A stretch of DNA of 64,000 nt from Sipunculus nudus (GCA_026874595.1 CM049319.1:17520601-17584600); one strand, 5' to 3'. Shown: positions 47,237-59,351, numbered from the stretch's first letter. Notes: generated by a model not told the origin, from the letters alone. Program-made: numbers and translations.

Positions 47237-50200
47237 TCACATATTTTCCATAAAGAAGAACACCACACCGAAACAAAGTATGGTGGCGAAGTACTTCTGA
47301 TTGGCTAATCCTGAAATACATATTATGTAAATTGAATATGTGCAAAACATATTCTTAAACATTTTGAAAATATAAGGAGCATATAAAGAGAAATATTTGA
47401 TTTTAATAATATAAATACAGGAAAGAACTGTGGAACTTAATCGTTTCTGCCGTTATACTCTGTTCTATAGTTTCCTGGAAACAAGGGCATAAATTGGGTT
47501 TATAATCTGATACCACTCTTTGAGAGTCCCATCCCACTTTTCACTTTTCCTTCTTGGTCTCTCTTCTTGTAATTTTCCGGCCCCCATTTCTGGCCAATTA
47601 TTATGAAAGGTCTAAGGGATTTTCTTTAGTTAATAGACATCGGTAAAGGCCACTTTAATGACAATTGTCATAATAAACATACAAAACCAGTTCTCATACA
47701 CTGCCACTATCAAATTACTGGTTTAAAGAGATTTTTAAAGTGGTGGAAAATTGTTTTTATATAATATGTTAATCCAGCCTTATGCAATCATTTTGAGAAA
47801 TGTCACAGTAATTGTTTCTATTGACCATCTTGAATAAAGATTGCTTCAAGTAAAGAATACCGGTAATTGTTCTTATAACCACATGTGCTCTTCTACAGTC
47901 AAGTCGGAGCGAGACAGATGGATGATGATGATAATGAGGTTGTTAATGATGATGATTATGATGCTGATAATGATCATCATAATCATCATTGTAATTATGA
48001 ATATAACAAATAACAAGAAATTTGCACTCAGACAGTTCAGACCTTCATCAAGGTCTTTTTCATTGAAAAAAATCCTGGATCCAGACGGTGATCCCCATCA
48101 CCCCCAAAATTTATTTAATTGTTCTTGTATCATTGACGAGCTATCTTGAAAATTTCATCAAAATTTGTTAATAACATTTTTTTAGTAATGTTGCTAAAAC
48201 ACAAACAAACCTTCCTTGGCGGAGGTAATAAGGAGAAGAAGACTAAAAAAAAAGAAAGAAGGAACACCATACCAGCGGTACCGGAAGGTGACGTCATATC
48301 TCTCTCTGAAACAGGACCCTTCTTCACAAACTTATTTGCAGTCGGTCGCAGCATCTTAATTGACTCTACATCAATCACTGTCAAAGAAATATCAGCTGTC
48401 GGAGGAGGCGATGAAATGACGTCACTTCCCGTGGAAGAGGAACTGCGCGGCTCTTCTGTTGTTTGCATTACCGAGTCACATGCCGATAACATTTCTTTGA
48501 CCACTTTGTCCCCGCTTTCTTCTGTGAAGGCCAAAACAAAGAAAGACTGTAACATTATATAGTCCGTTCTACCAGTTGGTGCCCATTGAAATTGGGAAAT
48601 AGTCTCTTGAACTATATGTGTTCCCACAGAGCGTGACTAAAGCTGATGAAGGACTATAGGCCTAATATGAAACTTGTCGCCAAGTTATATGGCGTCTATA
48701 ATTGGGTACCAACTTAACTTTAAAAGTTACTTTTTTAGAATATTTATGACACTTAACTAAAATGTAGTTTGTTTGATCATGTGACCAGTGACCTTGACCT
48801 TCATCAGTGGAGTTGAGATGTTAAAAAAAATATACTGTTTTCCATATATTGATTTTATATTGGAGTTGAGATGTTAAAAAAAATATACTGTTTTCCATAT
48901 ATTGATTTTATTCAATCACTTAAATATTTTCAATGTAAGGTTTTGGTTTCATTCTAATTAAATGAGCCTGTGCCTCATTTCTTCATGTCAGCTTACTCTT
49001 TTTTAAGTGATCTGACATAATTCTGAAAATATCCCCACATTTCAGTAGGCACCCCTTCGTGGATCTGGCTATAATACATTTTATTCCTTCTTAACAATTC
49101 TTAAACACTTCAGCCGTTCTATACTTTTCAGTATTGCTTCCCTTGGCAGGATTTGCCTGCATATGCGCTGGCACAGTCTGGGCTCCTTATCAAACAAATG
49201 ACAGCGAGGTGTCGCAGGTTTAATTGTTTGGATTTGGATGCACAATACCATATCATTGTTCTGAAAACTATTCTAGACTCTCTGCCAGAGCGGGGTTGTA
49301 AAACCCGACATACTTTTTATTCAGAAATCACTATGGGCGGGCGGTATTTTATTTTTCAAGTTGACTTTTTTTGTATGTTACGATAAAAATGTCAAATGAT
49401 CAGGGAAAAGCATGAAATAACAGTTTGTTTGCTAAACAGGTAAAAGCACTACATAACAATGGAAATCGTGAAAAAAAGTGTATTACTTTATCTTCTTGAA
49501 AGATGTAAATAAAAATAAACATTTTTGATGCGGAGGGTTAAAATTGACGCGGGTGGTGCTTGAAACCATACCTTTTATTTTATTTTATTTGTTTTTCCTA
49601 ACCACTGCGTAAGTGCGGTACGCGTAGTTTGTTTCATCGAGATAGATTCGATCTATTCTTTTTAGTTTGTGCTCTTTCTTTAACATGCTATTCTATTCAG
49701 AACTTAGCGTCAATCCTTTGCTGAATCCTAGTAAACCAAGAAAAGAAACATTTTGACATACTGATTGTTCACAGAAGAAAATCTAATGTTTTAAGCAGCA
49801 GTTTGCATTTGAATGGAAATAAAGTAAAAGTGATGAAGAATAAGCCTGATACAAGTGTATTCTTGTTCTTTGACCTAAGATAAAAAGTAATCTAAATTGT
49901 TCAATTTAGAGAAGTCATGTAGACAAATTCCACGGAATCCACCGTTACCATTGCAATATTCCAGAATTATATAATCATTTCCTTTGTTTTACCTAATTAT
50001 TGTTGTTGTTTCAAAGTATATGTATATTTAACACTTCGTTATCCCTGTCATTTAAATACTCTTACCTGGCAGGCATGCCTTTAACCAACACTGAAGAACC
50101 TCCTTGGGTTGGTCCAGTTTGTTCAACGATCTAAAATAGTTTTATGCAGAATGTACAACAGGGTATCAAATTGTCATGTTCATTAAATTATAGATCAGTT

Positions 50201-52508
50201 ATAAATACAGAATCTGTTGCATATTTTAGCCTTTTCCTTAATTTCCCTTTACGCCTCTAAGGCCTTGCTTGTTGAAAAAAAAATGTAAGAGTGAATAACC
50301 ACCCCTACCACGGACAAAGACCCCTCAACGAATTACGGAGTCCGCTTGAAGTCTTCCCAAAACACCCCCTGTGAGCAAAGGGGTTTGTTAATAAAATACT
50401 AATTTTTGTCACATGATTAGTGTAAATATATATTTTGGTTGTATATTTGTGCTCAATTTTCAAGACCAGTGTGTGAAGAATCAAGACTAGCGTGTAAAGA
50501 ATCTAGTGGGGCGTGTCAAGAAACAAGACGAGCGTGCAAAGAACCAAGGCGTGTTTGTAAAGATTCAAGAAGAGCGCGAGAATTATGATTATCATATAAA
50601 GAATCAATACGAACGTGTAAAATATCAATACGAAGGTGTAAAGAATCAAGACGAGCGGGTCACGAATAAACACGAAAGTATAAAAAATCAATGTGAACGT
50701 GTAAAGAATCAAGACGTGCGTGTAAAGAATAGAACGAACGTGTAAAGAATTAAGACAAGCGTGTAAAGAATCAAGACTAGCATGTAAAGAATCAAGATGG
50801 GCGTGTAAAGAATCAAGGCGTGTTTGTAAAGATTCAAGAAGAGCGTGATAATCATGACGAGCGTATAAAGAATCAAGACCATTGTGTTAAGAATCAATAC
50901 GTACGTGTAAAGAATCATGAAGAGTGTGTAAAGAATCAAGAAGAGCTTGTTAAGAATCATGACGAGTGTGTAAAGAGTCAAGACGACCTTGTAAAGAACC
51001 ATGGCGAATGTGTAAAAAATCAAGATGAGTGTCTTAATTATCTTGATGGGTGTGTAAAGAATCAAGACGAACTTGTAAAGAACAATGACGAGTGTGTAAA
51101 GATTCATGACAAGCATCTAAAGAATCAAGACGATTGGGTCAAAATTAAAGACGCGCTTGTAAAGAATCATGAAGAGTGTGTAAAGAATCAAGACGAGCTT
51201 GTAAAGAATCATGACGTGTGTGTTAAGAATCAAGCCGAGCTTGTAAAGAATCATTAAGAGTGTGTAAAGAATCAAGACGACCTTGTAAAGAACCATGGCG
51301 AATGTGTAAAGAATCAAGACGACTGTCTTAATTATCTTGACTAGTGTGTATAGAATCAAGACGAACTTGTAAAGAACAATGTCGAGTGTGTAAAGAATCA
51401 AGACGAGCATCTAAAGAATCATGACGAGTGTGTAAAGAGTCAAGACTCGCTTGTTAAGAATCATGATGAGTGTTTAAAAAATCAAGATGAGCGTGTAAAG
51501 ATAATGACGATAGCGTAAAAAAATCAAGACGAGCTTGTAACGAATCTCGATAACATGTAAAGAATCATTATGAATGTGTAAAGAACCATAACGAGTGTGT
51601 AAAGAATCAGGACGAGCTTCTTAATATCATGACGAGTGTGTGAAGAATCAAGACTCGCTTGTAAAGAATCTTGACGAGAGTGTAAAAAATCAAGACGAGC
51701 GTGTAAAAAATAACGACGACTGCGTAAAAAATAAAGACGAGCTTGTAAAGAATCATTGTGAATGTGTTAAGAATCAAGACGAGCTTGTAACGAATCTAGA
51801 CGAACATGTAAAGAATCATTATGAATGTGTAAAGGATCAAGGCAAGTATGTAAAGAATCAAGGCGAATATGTAAAGAATCATTGGGAGCGTAAAAGCGTG
51901 CACACAATTATATTGTTGAGATGGTCCTAAATGATTCGGGGAAGTTTCGGCCTGGATAAACTGTTTTTAAAGGGCCGTTCATGCGACAGGGTCCAATACA
52001 TAAGTTACATTATGAGTGACCATGTGAATTACAACACATTTGCACATACTTGCATAGATCTGTTGAAGACATGTCGAACTCTAGTGCATGGAGGACTCGT
52101 CCGGCCTCTGGTCTGGACAAAGCCCCAAGAGGTGCACAGCTGGTTACGTCACCCAAGTGACAGAAGTCAGAAATCACTATGAATAGAATACAAATAAGGT
52201 ATTATAAATATGAATATCTTATTATATACATAGTAGTATATCAGTGGTATAACATGGACATTATCATTCTCATTTTAAGGTATGATTAAATTAATCAAAT
52301 GGGACCTACAGTTGCAGAGTTCACAAAATCTACATATATAACATGTCACTGACCGTCAATGCACACCCCGCTGGTGGTGATCTGACATGAGTACTCGTAG
52401 TTGTAATCGTCAACACGACAGGCGTAGTAGTCCTCAACCTCATGTTCCCTGTCACAACCCTCTGTCTCGTTCTGTGCACAGTAAATCTCACTCTGTAGCG
52501 CCCTAATG

Positions 52509-52540
<32 letters not shown>

Positions 52541-52765
52541 TACTTTATGTCTGAAATCGCAAGGAAAGCCTCCCCGCTCCTTGACCCTTATCCCCTCCCC
52601 TGGTATTCCAACTTATCCCCTCCCCTTTATCCGCTAGTCAGCTTGAATATTAGGTGAAGATCTAAAAAAAATATCAAGTGTAAAAATAAAACATGGCCAA
52701 ATGACAGTTTTGAAAACAAAGTAGATTTCAGAACACACACACCTACATTTACACACACACACACA

Positions 52766-52828
<63 letters not shown>

Positions 52829-53228
52829 AATCAGTCAATTTGTAAATTGCCTGATTCACTCAGGCATTTTACAAATTGACTGAAAAATCAGTCCAATTAT
52901 TTGACAGATGGATGTTGTTGTTTAGCAAGTAACTCACGCAATCATGAAGGAAAACTCATGAAATGTTCAGGGCATTTCGGGAAAGGGCCAATGAAGAATC
53001 GATTAGTTTTTTGTTCGGATCAAGGAATATTCACAAATGTAAGATCATATATGCGGGAATGAATTTTTGAATATGGGCCGAATAAGTGAATGCAAACATC
53101 CCACAGTAGGAACACACCATATGGCGGACGCTTACATTCCTCAGAAATTCCTAGTTTCTGATTTTGTCATGTTAGAACTTAAAAACTTCATGACTGAAGG
53201 AATCTTGTTCCACACAAATGATTATTAT

Positions 53229-53319
<91 letters not shown>

Positions 53320-56300
53320 TTATAAATGAATACTCACCAACACCGCTCGTTTTCAGAGATGTCAGGAGGAAGATCGTCTAGTGCACAGTCTGCGTGTATC
53401 TTCTCCATGTCTTTAGAACAGTGGTCTGATTGGAAGAACAAACAGAACATGCAGAAGTTAGAATAACTAGATGTTTAAGTCATCTCATCATTGAAGTACC
53501 TTCCTATATAATGCATATGGGTAATTGGAGCTATTTACAAAGCAGAGAAGCTATTAAAAATCTCCTCTATGAAACATTTTCGGCAATAAAACTCCTGTGC
53601 ATAACACAATGTATTTGACTGTAAAATAAACCTACCGGCATACATAAGACTCGTCAATGTCTTTTATTATACATAGTACACCTTAGGTGTACCCTAGTTG
53701 TTACACCATGGCGCCTACATATATATAGTCACGGGTAAAGCTAGGATTAATAATAAAATCGTGGTACATATATTAAGAGAAAAAGAGGGTGCCTGTTAGT
53801 CGGGCTATTTCAGCATGAGAGTTTATGTTCTGATTAATGCTAGTATAGTCAACATGTCACAAAATATAATCACCTCGTTCCATATATTATCGACGTGTGG
53901 AGCATCACTTATAAAGTTGTTATGTATATCTTAAATGACTGTTAAAATGGCGATGCGCAATATTGCTCCATGAAAACTGATCCTAACTTCAGTTTGACAA
54001 TGTTATGACGATATTAATTTGTAGGTGATAACATCTAATAATCAATTCTTAGAGTGTTTCCGTCTGTTGTTTCCATATACTAAGGATGTATCATTATGTA
54101 TTGTACTGGTGCTACTGGTGTTATGACAATTTTAAGTTCTATCGACCTTGGGCGGGACGCCAGCTGTCCAACCGAGGTCGAGGCCATAAATAATCTCGTA
54201 ATAATCTCGAAACGTATTGCGGTTTGACATTGGACAGATATCCTCAGACATACACAGACATATGTCACTAAGCAAGTTTCAAGTGGTATAGGCCATGGAG
54301 CCCTTTGATAACGGACACGTAAGATAAAGCTGGTATCTCGCGAAGGTCATGGCACACTTTATATGAACTCAATATGCAGACAAGGTTTATGATTTTTTTT
54401 TTAGGAGGAAAGTCAGAAAATGTTCAGGCACATGTAGGCCTATTTTATATTCTTTAAACATAAAAATCATATATATAGGATTTAAATAAAGAGAAGATAA
54501 TAAAAACTCGAATGTGCAGTCTGTTTTTTATTCCTTTACCCCAATCAATCCATAGCAGTAATAGCTGGTCATCATCTTGTAAGATATTATGAGTAGATGA
54601 ATATTTTAAAGAACTCTAGGTTTTTCCCACTAAGAAAGATTCTTATAATAACTCCGTGGCGTATATATGACATTGTTTATCTACAGGGTGTTAGTACACA
54701 CGGTAAATGCGCGCATATCATGACAAGCAGAATTAAAACCCACATCTTTGAAGGCATCTTGTTGCATATGTATGTAAAACGAAATTTTAAAATATGCAAA
54801 ACGCCATTTGGAAAACTTGGGTTCGTCTGGCTTGCTGTCAGACAGCATTTCTGAATAAGCCTGGTTTATTTAGGCTTGTCCCCCACACCTTACCAAAAGC
54901 GGATATAAACAAAACCAGAAGCCTGTGTATCGTGAGATCGGTGTTTCCTGGCCTATTCCTATGAATGGTTCAAGGGATTGTCTATAGTTAATATATGTCA
55001 GATATCTTAATGGGCAATTTTAATTTGGAAAACTGGGCAGCGAAACATTGGTACATAATATGGTCGGATACTAAAATAAACTGGATATGCAATTGGCCTC
55101 AGACCATGGAGCCACAACTATGTAATAAATCTAGTATCAAATGAGTAAAACCTAGTATCAAATAGGTAAAACCAAGAATGAAATGGGTAAAACCTCGTAG
55201 CAAATGGGTAAAACCTAGTATCAAATAGGAAAACCTACTATCAGATAGTTAAAATTAGTATCAAATAGGTAAATCCTAGAATCAAGTATGTAAATCCTAG
55301 AATCGAATAGGTAAAACCTAGTATTAAGTAGGTAAATCCTAGAATCAAATGGGTAAAACCCAGTATCATAATAATGTGTAAGAAGTTTTCACCTGCATTA
55401 TTTGTAGATTCAATGTCCTCATTTATGACTCACTCCGGTACATATTAATGAACACCTATTCCTGCTAATAAATGGTTGTTATTATGCCCCTGTGACGGCG
55501 GTATGAGCTTGGTCATCTACAGGTTGTTAGTAAACATGATACATAAGCCCACGTTAACAAACAGAAAAAAGGAACATCCAAGCAAAGGTGGTGCAAGGGC
55601 GGAAGTTGTTGGTTCAGGTTAAAACATAAGAAGAAACCTTTTTTTTTGTCAAACTCAGGTTCGATATCCCCCCCCCCCCCCCCCCTTGTCATTGTTGGGA
55701 GTTTTTTTTTTTGGTACAGACCAGCAGCCATTTTGTCATCCCCATTTGTTATAAACACGTCGATATAAATAAAAGGGACAAGTCTATTCAACATGAGATC
55801 CGCACTTTTTGGCTTATTTGTATAAAAGATCCATGGAAGCATCTTTATTTGGTAGACGTCTGATATCGGAATAAACCCCTTTAAGAAATGCATGGTATGT
55901 CTTGACCAGGGTTGCTGTGTCTCGGGCCCCCAACAGCCTCCCCTTTTGGGTTAACTAATGTTTCGCCCATGTTTCTATATATTCATCAAATTCCACAGTG
56001 ATATGTATTTAAAAAATACTAAATTAGAGGTTTGGGACCGTATTAATAACTAGAGTTTTGGGACCGTCTTAATAACTAGAGGTTTGGGACCGTATTAATA
56101 ACTAGAGTTTTGGGACCGTATTAATAACAAGAGGTTTGGGACCGTATTAATAACTAGAGGTTTTGGACCGTATTAATAACTAGATGTTTGGGACCGTATT
56201 AATAACCAGAGGTTTGAGACCGTATTAACCAGAGGTGTTGGACCGTATTTACCAGAGTTTGGGGACCATAAAGGTCCTCAATTAGGGTCTCTAATTTCCA

Positions 56301-57069
56301 GTTACTCAAAATTGCAGCCCTGTAACACTATTGGATATCAGATTGATCCGATTAATCAAATCGATCACCACGAATAAACTGAAAGTGATAAATTTTAAGA
56401 AAAATCACAATTTTATATAAATAAACATTGCGAACGAATTTTATCATATATGCCTAGTTTGACAGAAGTCTGAAAGGGCAGTTCTGATATATGATAGGAC
56501 TGGTACGGAGCTCTGAAGGACACCAATCATACCTCTGAATGTTAAGAAAGTCAAATGTAATATCTTTTAAACAGTGCGCGTGATTCAATAGGGCTAGAGT
56601 CTCTATAGGCACCAATCATCCCTGTGAATTTGACAAAGATCAAAGACATCCTTTTGAGATAAGGCGCGAGAAAGAAAATCACCAATTGTGGTTTGCAGCC
56701 ATAATGGATTTCCTTCGGGGGGGGGGGGGGGGGATGTATTAGTCGATAGAGCGGGAGCCTTCATAGGCACCAGTCATCTCTGTGACTTTGGGAGAGATGA
56801 AATGTAAACTCAGAGTTAATGCGCACGATAACTATGGGCACTGCTTATCTTGCTGGGCCCTGATTAAAAATAATAGATAAATAATACGTAATATTAACTG
56901 ATAAAGATGATAACGTAAAGGAATCTTACTGCATTCATGTGAATCGTTGTAGCCGTCTATTTGACGCTGGACGTTGGCTTTATAATGGCTGGCAAGGCTG
57001 CAGTTTTCAAGAACGCGCCGAACACAAGACAAGGTCTCGTTGAACACTAGATCTTTGATGCTGAAAAAA

Positions 57070-57135
<66 letters not shown>

Positions 57136-57224
57136 ACCGCACCAACCGTTGACAGATCACATCTGAAGATTGCGAATGCATGAAAACACGTGTTAATGTG
57201 TAACTGAACATTTTCGTAAATTAT

Positions 57225-57286
<62 letters not shown>

Positions 57287-59145
57287 TGAAACCTCGAAGT
57301 CGAAGGAACGCTCAGAAAACTTCGACACATCCGAGATTCGACACAACCGGGTTTGGTAATAATTTATCTTGAGTTGTCCTTAATATCGAGTCTGGAACTT
57401 CGGTATTCAGGGTATTGGACTTAAGCGAGTCCAACACGAGGTTTCACTGTATATATTATATATATTAATATATTCATTATGTATATTCTTAAATTCCCCT
57501 GCATAAATGTTGAATTTTCAGACCGTATGAAAAAAATGGCTTGCAGGGGATACTGGGCGATTTGTACGCAACACAGGACATGGCACGTTTCCAAAGAGAT
57601 GAATTTTCACCACGTGTGGATTGTTTGTATCATTATTTTATGAATAGACTGGTTAATAAAAGACATTTTCAGGCTGAAATTTATAAATACTATGGACACA
57701 CTTTTGAGATTAAAATCCTTTCCCTTCTCAGTGCCTTCTCAATCTATAACATACATAAAAATAACATACAGGACGCGGGGACCAGTCTGGTCCTAATCAT
57801 TAAGCTGTTTCCATCAGCGCGTATATGCGTAAACTTGCAGACGTATATATTTACGCAATGGATCTAGCAGGTTTTCCACATAAAGATGATGAAATGCCGT
57901 CATTTTACCCCGAATCCCTGAGTTCAAGCAGACCCTATGCGTGAAAATCGTTCCTGTGGTGCATATACACTGACGGACACAAAGAACACCCCAGTTACAA
58001 AATCATATGAGGGATTTTTCACGCATTTACGCATGTACGCGAACATAGAAACACACCTTACACTTTTCGATGCATTTCGGCAGCAGTTCTACTCTAGGCA
58101 GGATATATAAATTGGTATAAACACTTAATTTTTTAATTACTTACCGACAGAATTCCTTCTCTTTAGTCATGACTGGTCCTAATTTATTTCTCATTGGTTC
58201 CAAACACTCCGCTCCCAGGGAGGCGACATTGCAGACGGCCATAGAAGCGCTCCGAACTGCAGCATCAACTGCATTTCCATTGGCTGAAAAATAATTTGTT
58301 ACTTACAGAATATATCCAGATTGCCCTCAGACTGCGCATCCTTCGAATAAAATCTTCCGAAGAAAATATAATTGATATTATACATTCTGAGTTTGCATAC
58401 AGCTAAAGAAGTACACCGGAATGCAGCGTCAACTACTTTTCAATTGGCAGAAAACAATAATTAAATCATTTATGTATCATACCTAGAATGCCCTCTGAGA
58501 GCAAAGAAAGGGTAAAGGTTTTTGGTTTATAGCCTGACATCACTCTATGAGAATCTCATCCGACTAGGACCTGTTCATTCTTGCAGTTTTTTTCGGTTCC
58601 CTGGGGGTACGCACCCTACACACGTTTTTGTACACGCAATAGGGTTGTCCATTCCACATTTTGCCCGTCGCCCATTCATTCCGGGTGGAGAGAACGCACC
58701 CTCGTAGCAAAGACTTTGGCCAGGAGTCTTAGTGAGGACGGCCGTCGAAACAGGATTAAAACCCATGCAACGCCTTGCGGTCACAAGTCCAACTATTATG
58801 CCACCTCACACATACCAACATACAAACTTGGAAAACATACATACACCTAGAGAGATGAACAAGACATGGAGTTTGGATTACCCTCTCCTTTACAACTTTA
58901 CAGCTGTTACTACAACATTTAATAAGAATGTCATTGTATGAAAACTTACTGATATATATTTACTACCACCAATCTGCTTAGGAGAAGGTTTTAATAATTT
59001 GTAAGTTATCTATTTATTGCTTAACTAGGAAATCCTACGTATCATTAGGTTAAGAACACACCTCGATGTAGACCGTGCTTAATTAAGGATATTTACCTGT
59101 TGCGGGTCTATGCAAAAGAGCTTATGAAACAAGATAAAATAGCTA

Positions 59146-59220
<75 letters not shown>

Positions 59221-59351
59221 TAAAGATATACTACATGTGTGGCAATGATGGGGGATTGTATAAATATATATATATATATATATAATATAAAATTCTACTC
59301 ACCATGAGCCACAATGACCAGTATACACAGAATCTGTCTGAGGGAATCCAT
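47237..59351 (-). CDS. Cys-rich secreted or surface-anchored protein, 356 residues, family not recognised
   Basis: Nine minus-strand exons join with every phase agreeing: 59351-59303, 58283-58145, 57060-56930, 53425-53338, 52502-52354, 52176-52050, 50130-50066, 48521-48273 and 47310-47237 (1071 bases with stop). Residues 1-16 are a signal peptide ([16 protein letters not shown]). Residues about 31-260 carry some 20 cysteines in three segments with a repeated layout, C-x(8-14)-C-x(4-7)-C: CRIKDL..SC..NC; CWALQ..YC..GC; CKSLN..QCWLKAC. They look helical, reminiscent of DUF19/T20D4.11-like Cys-rich domains, but I cannot confirm that. Residues about 265-330 are Ser/Thr/Pro-rich. The end, [14 protein letters not shown] plus MENM, suits a GPI signal or tail anchor. 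Sequons include NET and NDS. If the intron after 52354 is retained, TGA at 52346-52348 gives a 187-residue secreted form. A TATA box lies upstream. Confidence 0.72.
48041..48245 (+). mobile_element. LINE (RTE-like) 3' tail remnant
   Basis: AAGGTCTTTTTCATTGAAAA, ATCCTGGATCCAGACGGTGA, AAATTTCATCAAAATTTGTT and AACAAACCTTCCTTGGCGG resemble the conserved 3' region of RTE-type LINEs and the SINEs that share it (from memory, unchecked). It lies in the last intron of the minus-strand gene, next to the donor of exon 8. Confidence 0.4.
48808..48912 (+). repeat. 53-bp tandem duplication
   Basis: Two essentially identical units starting TGGAGTTGAGATGTTAAAA and ending CATATATTGATTTTAT, indicating a recent duplication in an intron. 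Confidence 0.95.
48920..50040. other. Intron of the minus-strand gene, nothing recognised
   Basis: No further exon fitting the phase chain was needed or seen between 48521 and 50066. Confidence 0.5.
50464..51895 (+). repeat. 21-bp minisatellite, about 68 units
   Basis: The unit is close to GTGTAAAGAATCAAGACGAGC. Because 21 is a multiple of three, the + strand reads as a charged heptad (VKNQDER, CVKNHDE) and the - strand as a hydrophobic heptad (LILYTLV), giving long open frames on both. Stops and frameshifts break every frame. A 294-bp (14-unit) higher-order repeat is visible at 50981 against 51275. It lies wholly inside the intron between exons 6 and 7 of the minus-strand gene. Confidence 0.95.
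52503..52541 (+). repeat. (AAT)n microsatellite abutting a splice acceptor
   Basis: Read on the minus strand it is (ATT)n followed by ATCATTAG, whose AG is the acceptor of the exon ending at 52502. The normal pyrimidine tract is replaced by the repeat. Confidence 0.9.
52750..52830 (+). repeat. (CA)n(TA)n microsatellite
   Basis: CA run at 52752-52768 followed by a TA run to about 52817, then TTTATATATATAAA. Confidence 0.9.
52831..52883. repeat. Short near-perfect hairpin
   Basis: 24-base arms TCAGTCAATTTGTAAA... and ...TTTACAAATTGACTGA pair with one mismatch around the 5-base loop TTCAC. It is located in intron 4 of the minus-strand gene. It could be the end-to-end remnant of a MITE or an RNA hairpin. 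Confidence 0.75.
53221..53316 (+). repeat. TA microsatellite
   Basis: ATT units then long TA runs, ending about 20 bases from the donor of the exon at 53338-53425. Confidence 0.9.
53640..55120. other. Intron of the minus-strand gene, dispersed repeat fragments
   Basis: 54940-55020 resembles 47590-47670 (CTATTAGAAAGG..., AAGGGATTNTCTNTAGTTAATA), suggesting a low-copy dispersed repeat. The 85-codon frame at 54597-54854 has no domain. Confidence 0.4.
55126..55372 (+). repeat. ~20-bp minisatellite, about 12 units
   Basis: Unit AAACCTAGTATCAAATAGGT with substitutions (AATCCTAGAATCAAGTAGGT). Confidence 0.9.
55669..55685 (+). repeat. Poly-C tract
   Basis: C17 in the same intron; produces Gly codons in the minus-strand frame at 55513-55893. 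Confidence 0.9.
56020..56268 (+). repeat. ~28-bp minisatellite, about 9 units
   Basis: Unit AGAGGTTTGGGACCGTATTA followed by ATAACT. The last two units are shortened. Confidence 0.9.
56480..56825 (+). repeat. ~120-bp degenerate tandem repeat with poly-G tract
   Basis: The block ATAGGCACCAATCATCCCTGTGA recurs three times (near 56520, 56610 and 56765). A G17 tract is at 56717-56733. Confidence 0.6.
57073..57132 (+). repeat. TA microsatellite
   Basis: Pure TA run about 12 bases outside the acceptor of the exon at 56930-57060. Confidence 0.95.
57284..57449 (+). mobile_element. pogo/Tigger-like MITE, 166 bp
   Basis: Perfect 13-bp inverted ends CAGTGAAACCTCG and CGAGGTTTCACTG, each flanked by TA (57282-57283 and 57450-57451). 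Inserted at the edge of a TA microsatellite (57222-57283), as expected of a TA-targeting element. No coding capacity. Confidence 0.85.
57460..58140. other. Intron 2 of the minus-strand gene
   Basis: The 108-codon frame on the + strand (57541-57867) has no domain, and it lies antisense in an intron. Nothing else seen. Confidence 0.4.
58520..58812 (-). mobile_element. tRNA-derived SINE, second family, copy 2
   Basis: The minus strand begins GAGGTGGCATAATAGTTGGA, then ACTTGTGACCGCAAGG, and continues with GACTCCTGGCCAAAGTCTTT and GGGTGCGTTCTCTCCACCC. This is the same order as 32470-32690. The tail near 58520-58560 resembles 47495-47535. Confidence 0.7.
59148..59290 (+). repeat. TA microsatellites
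   Basis: TA runs at 59148-59217 and 59263-59285, close to the donor of the signal-peptide exon. Confidence 0.95.

Noticed and set aside
48146-48562. 138-codon open frame on the + strand
   Set aside because: It is antisense to exon 8 of the minus-strand gene, whose splice sites and phase fit, and its start lies in a LINE remnant.
50820-51257. 145-codon heptad-repeat open frame and its antisense hydrophobic partner
   Set aside because: Both are forced by the 21-bp unit; neighbouring frames break repeatedly and the array sits in an intron.
52346-59351. Gene ending at 52346 as the only form (187 residues)
   Set aside because: A donor 6 bases earlier joins in phase to four more exons with matching Cys pattern, so the short form is kept only as an alternative.
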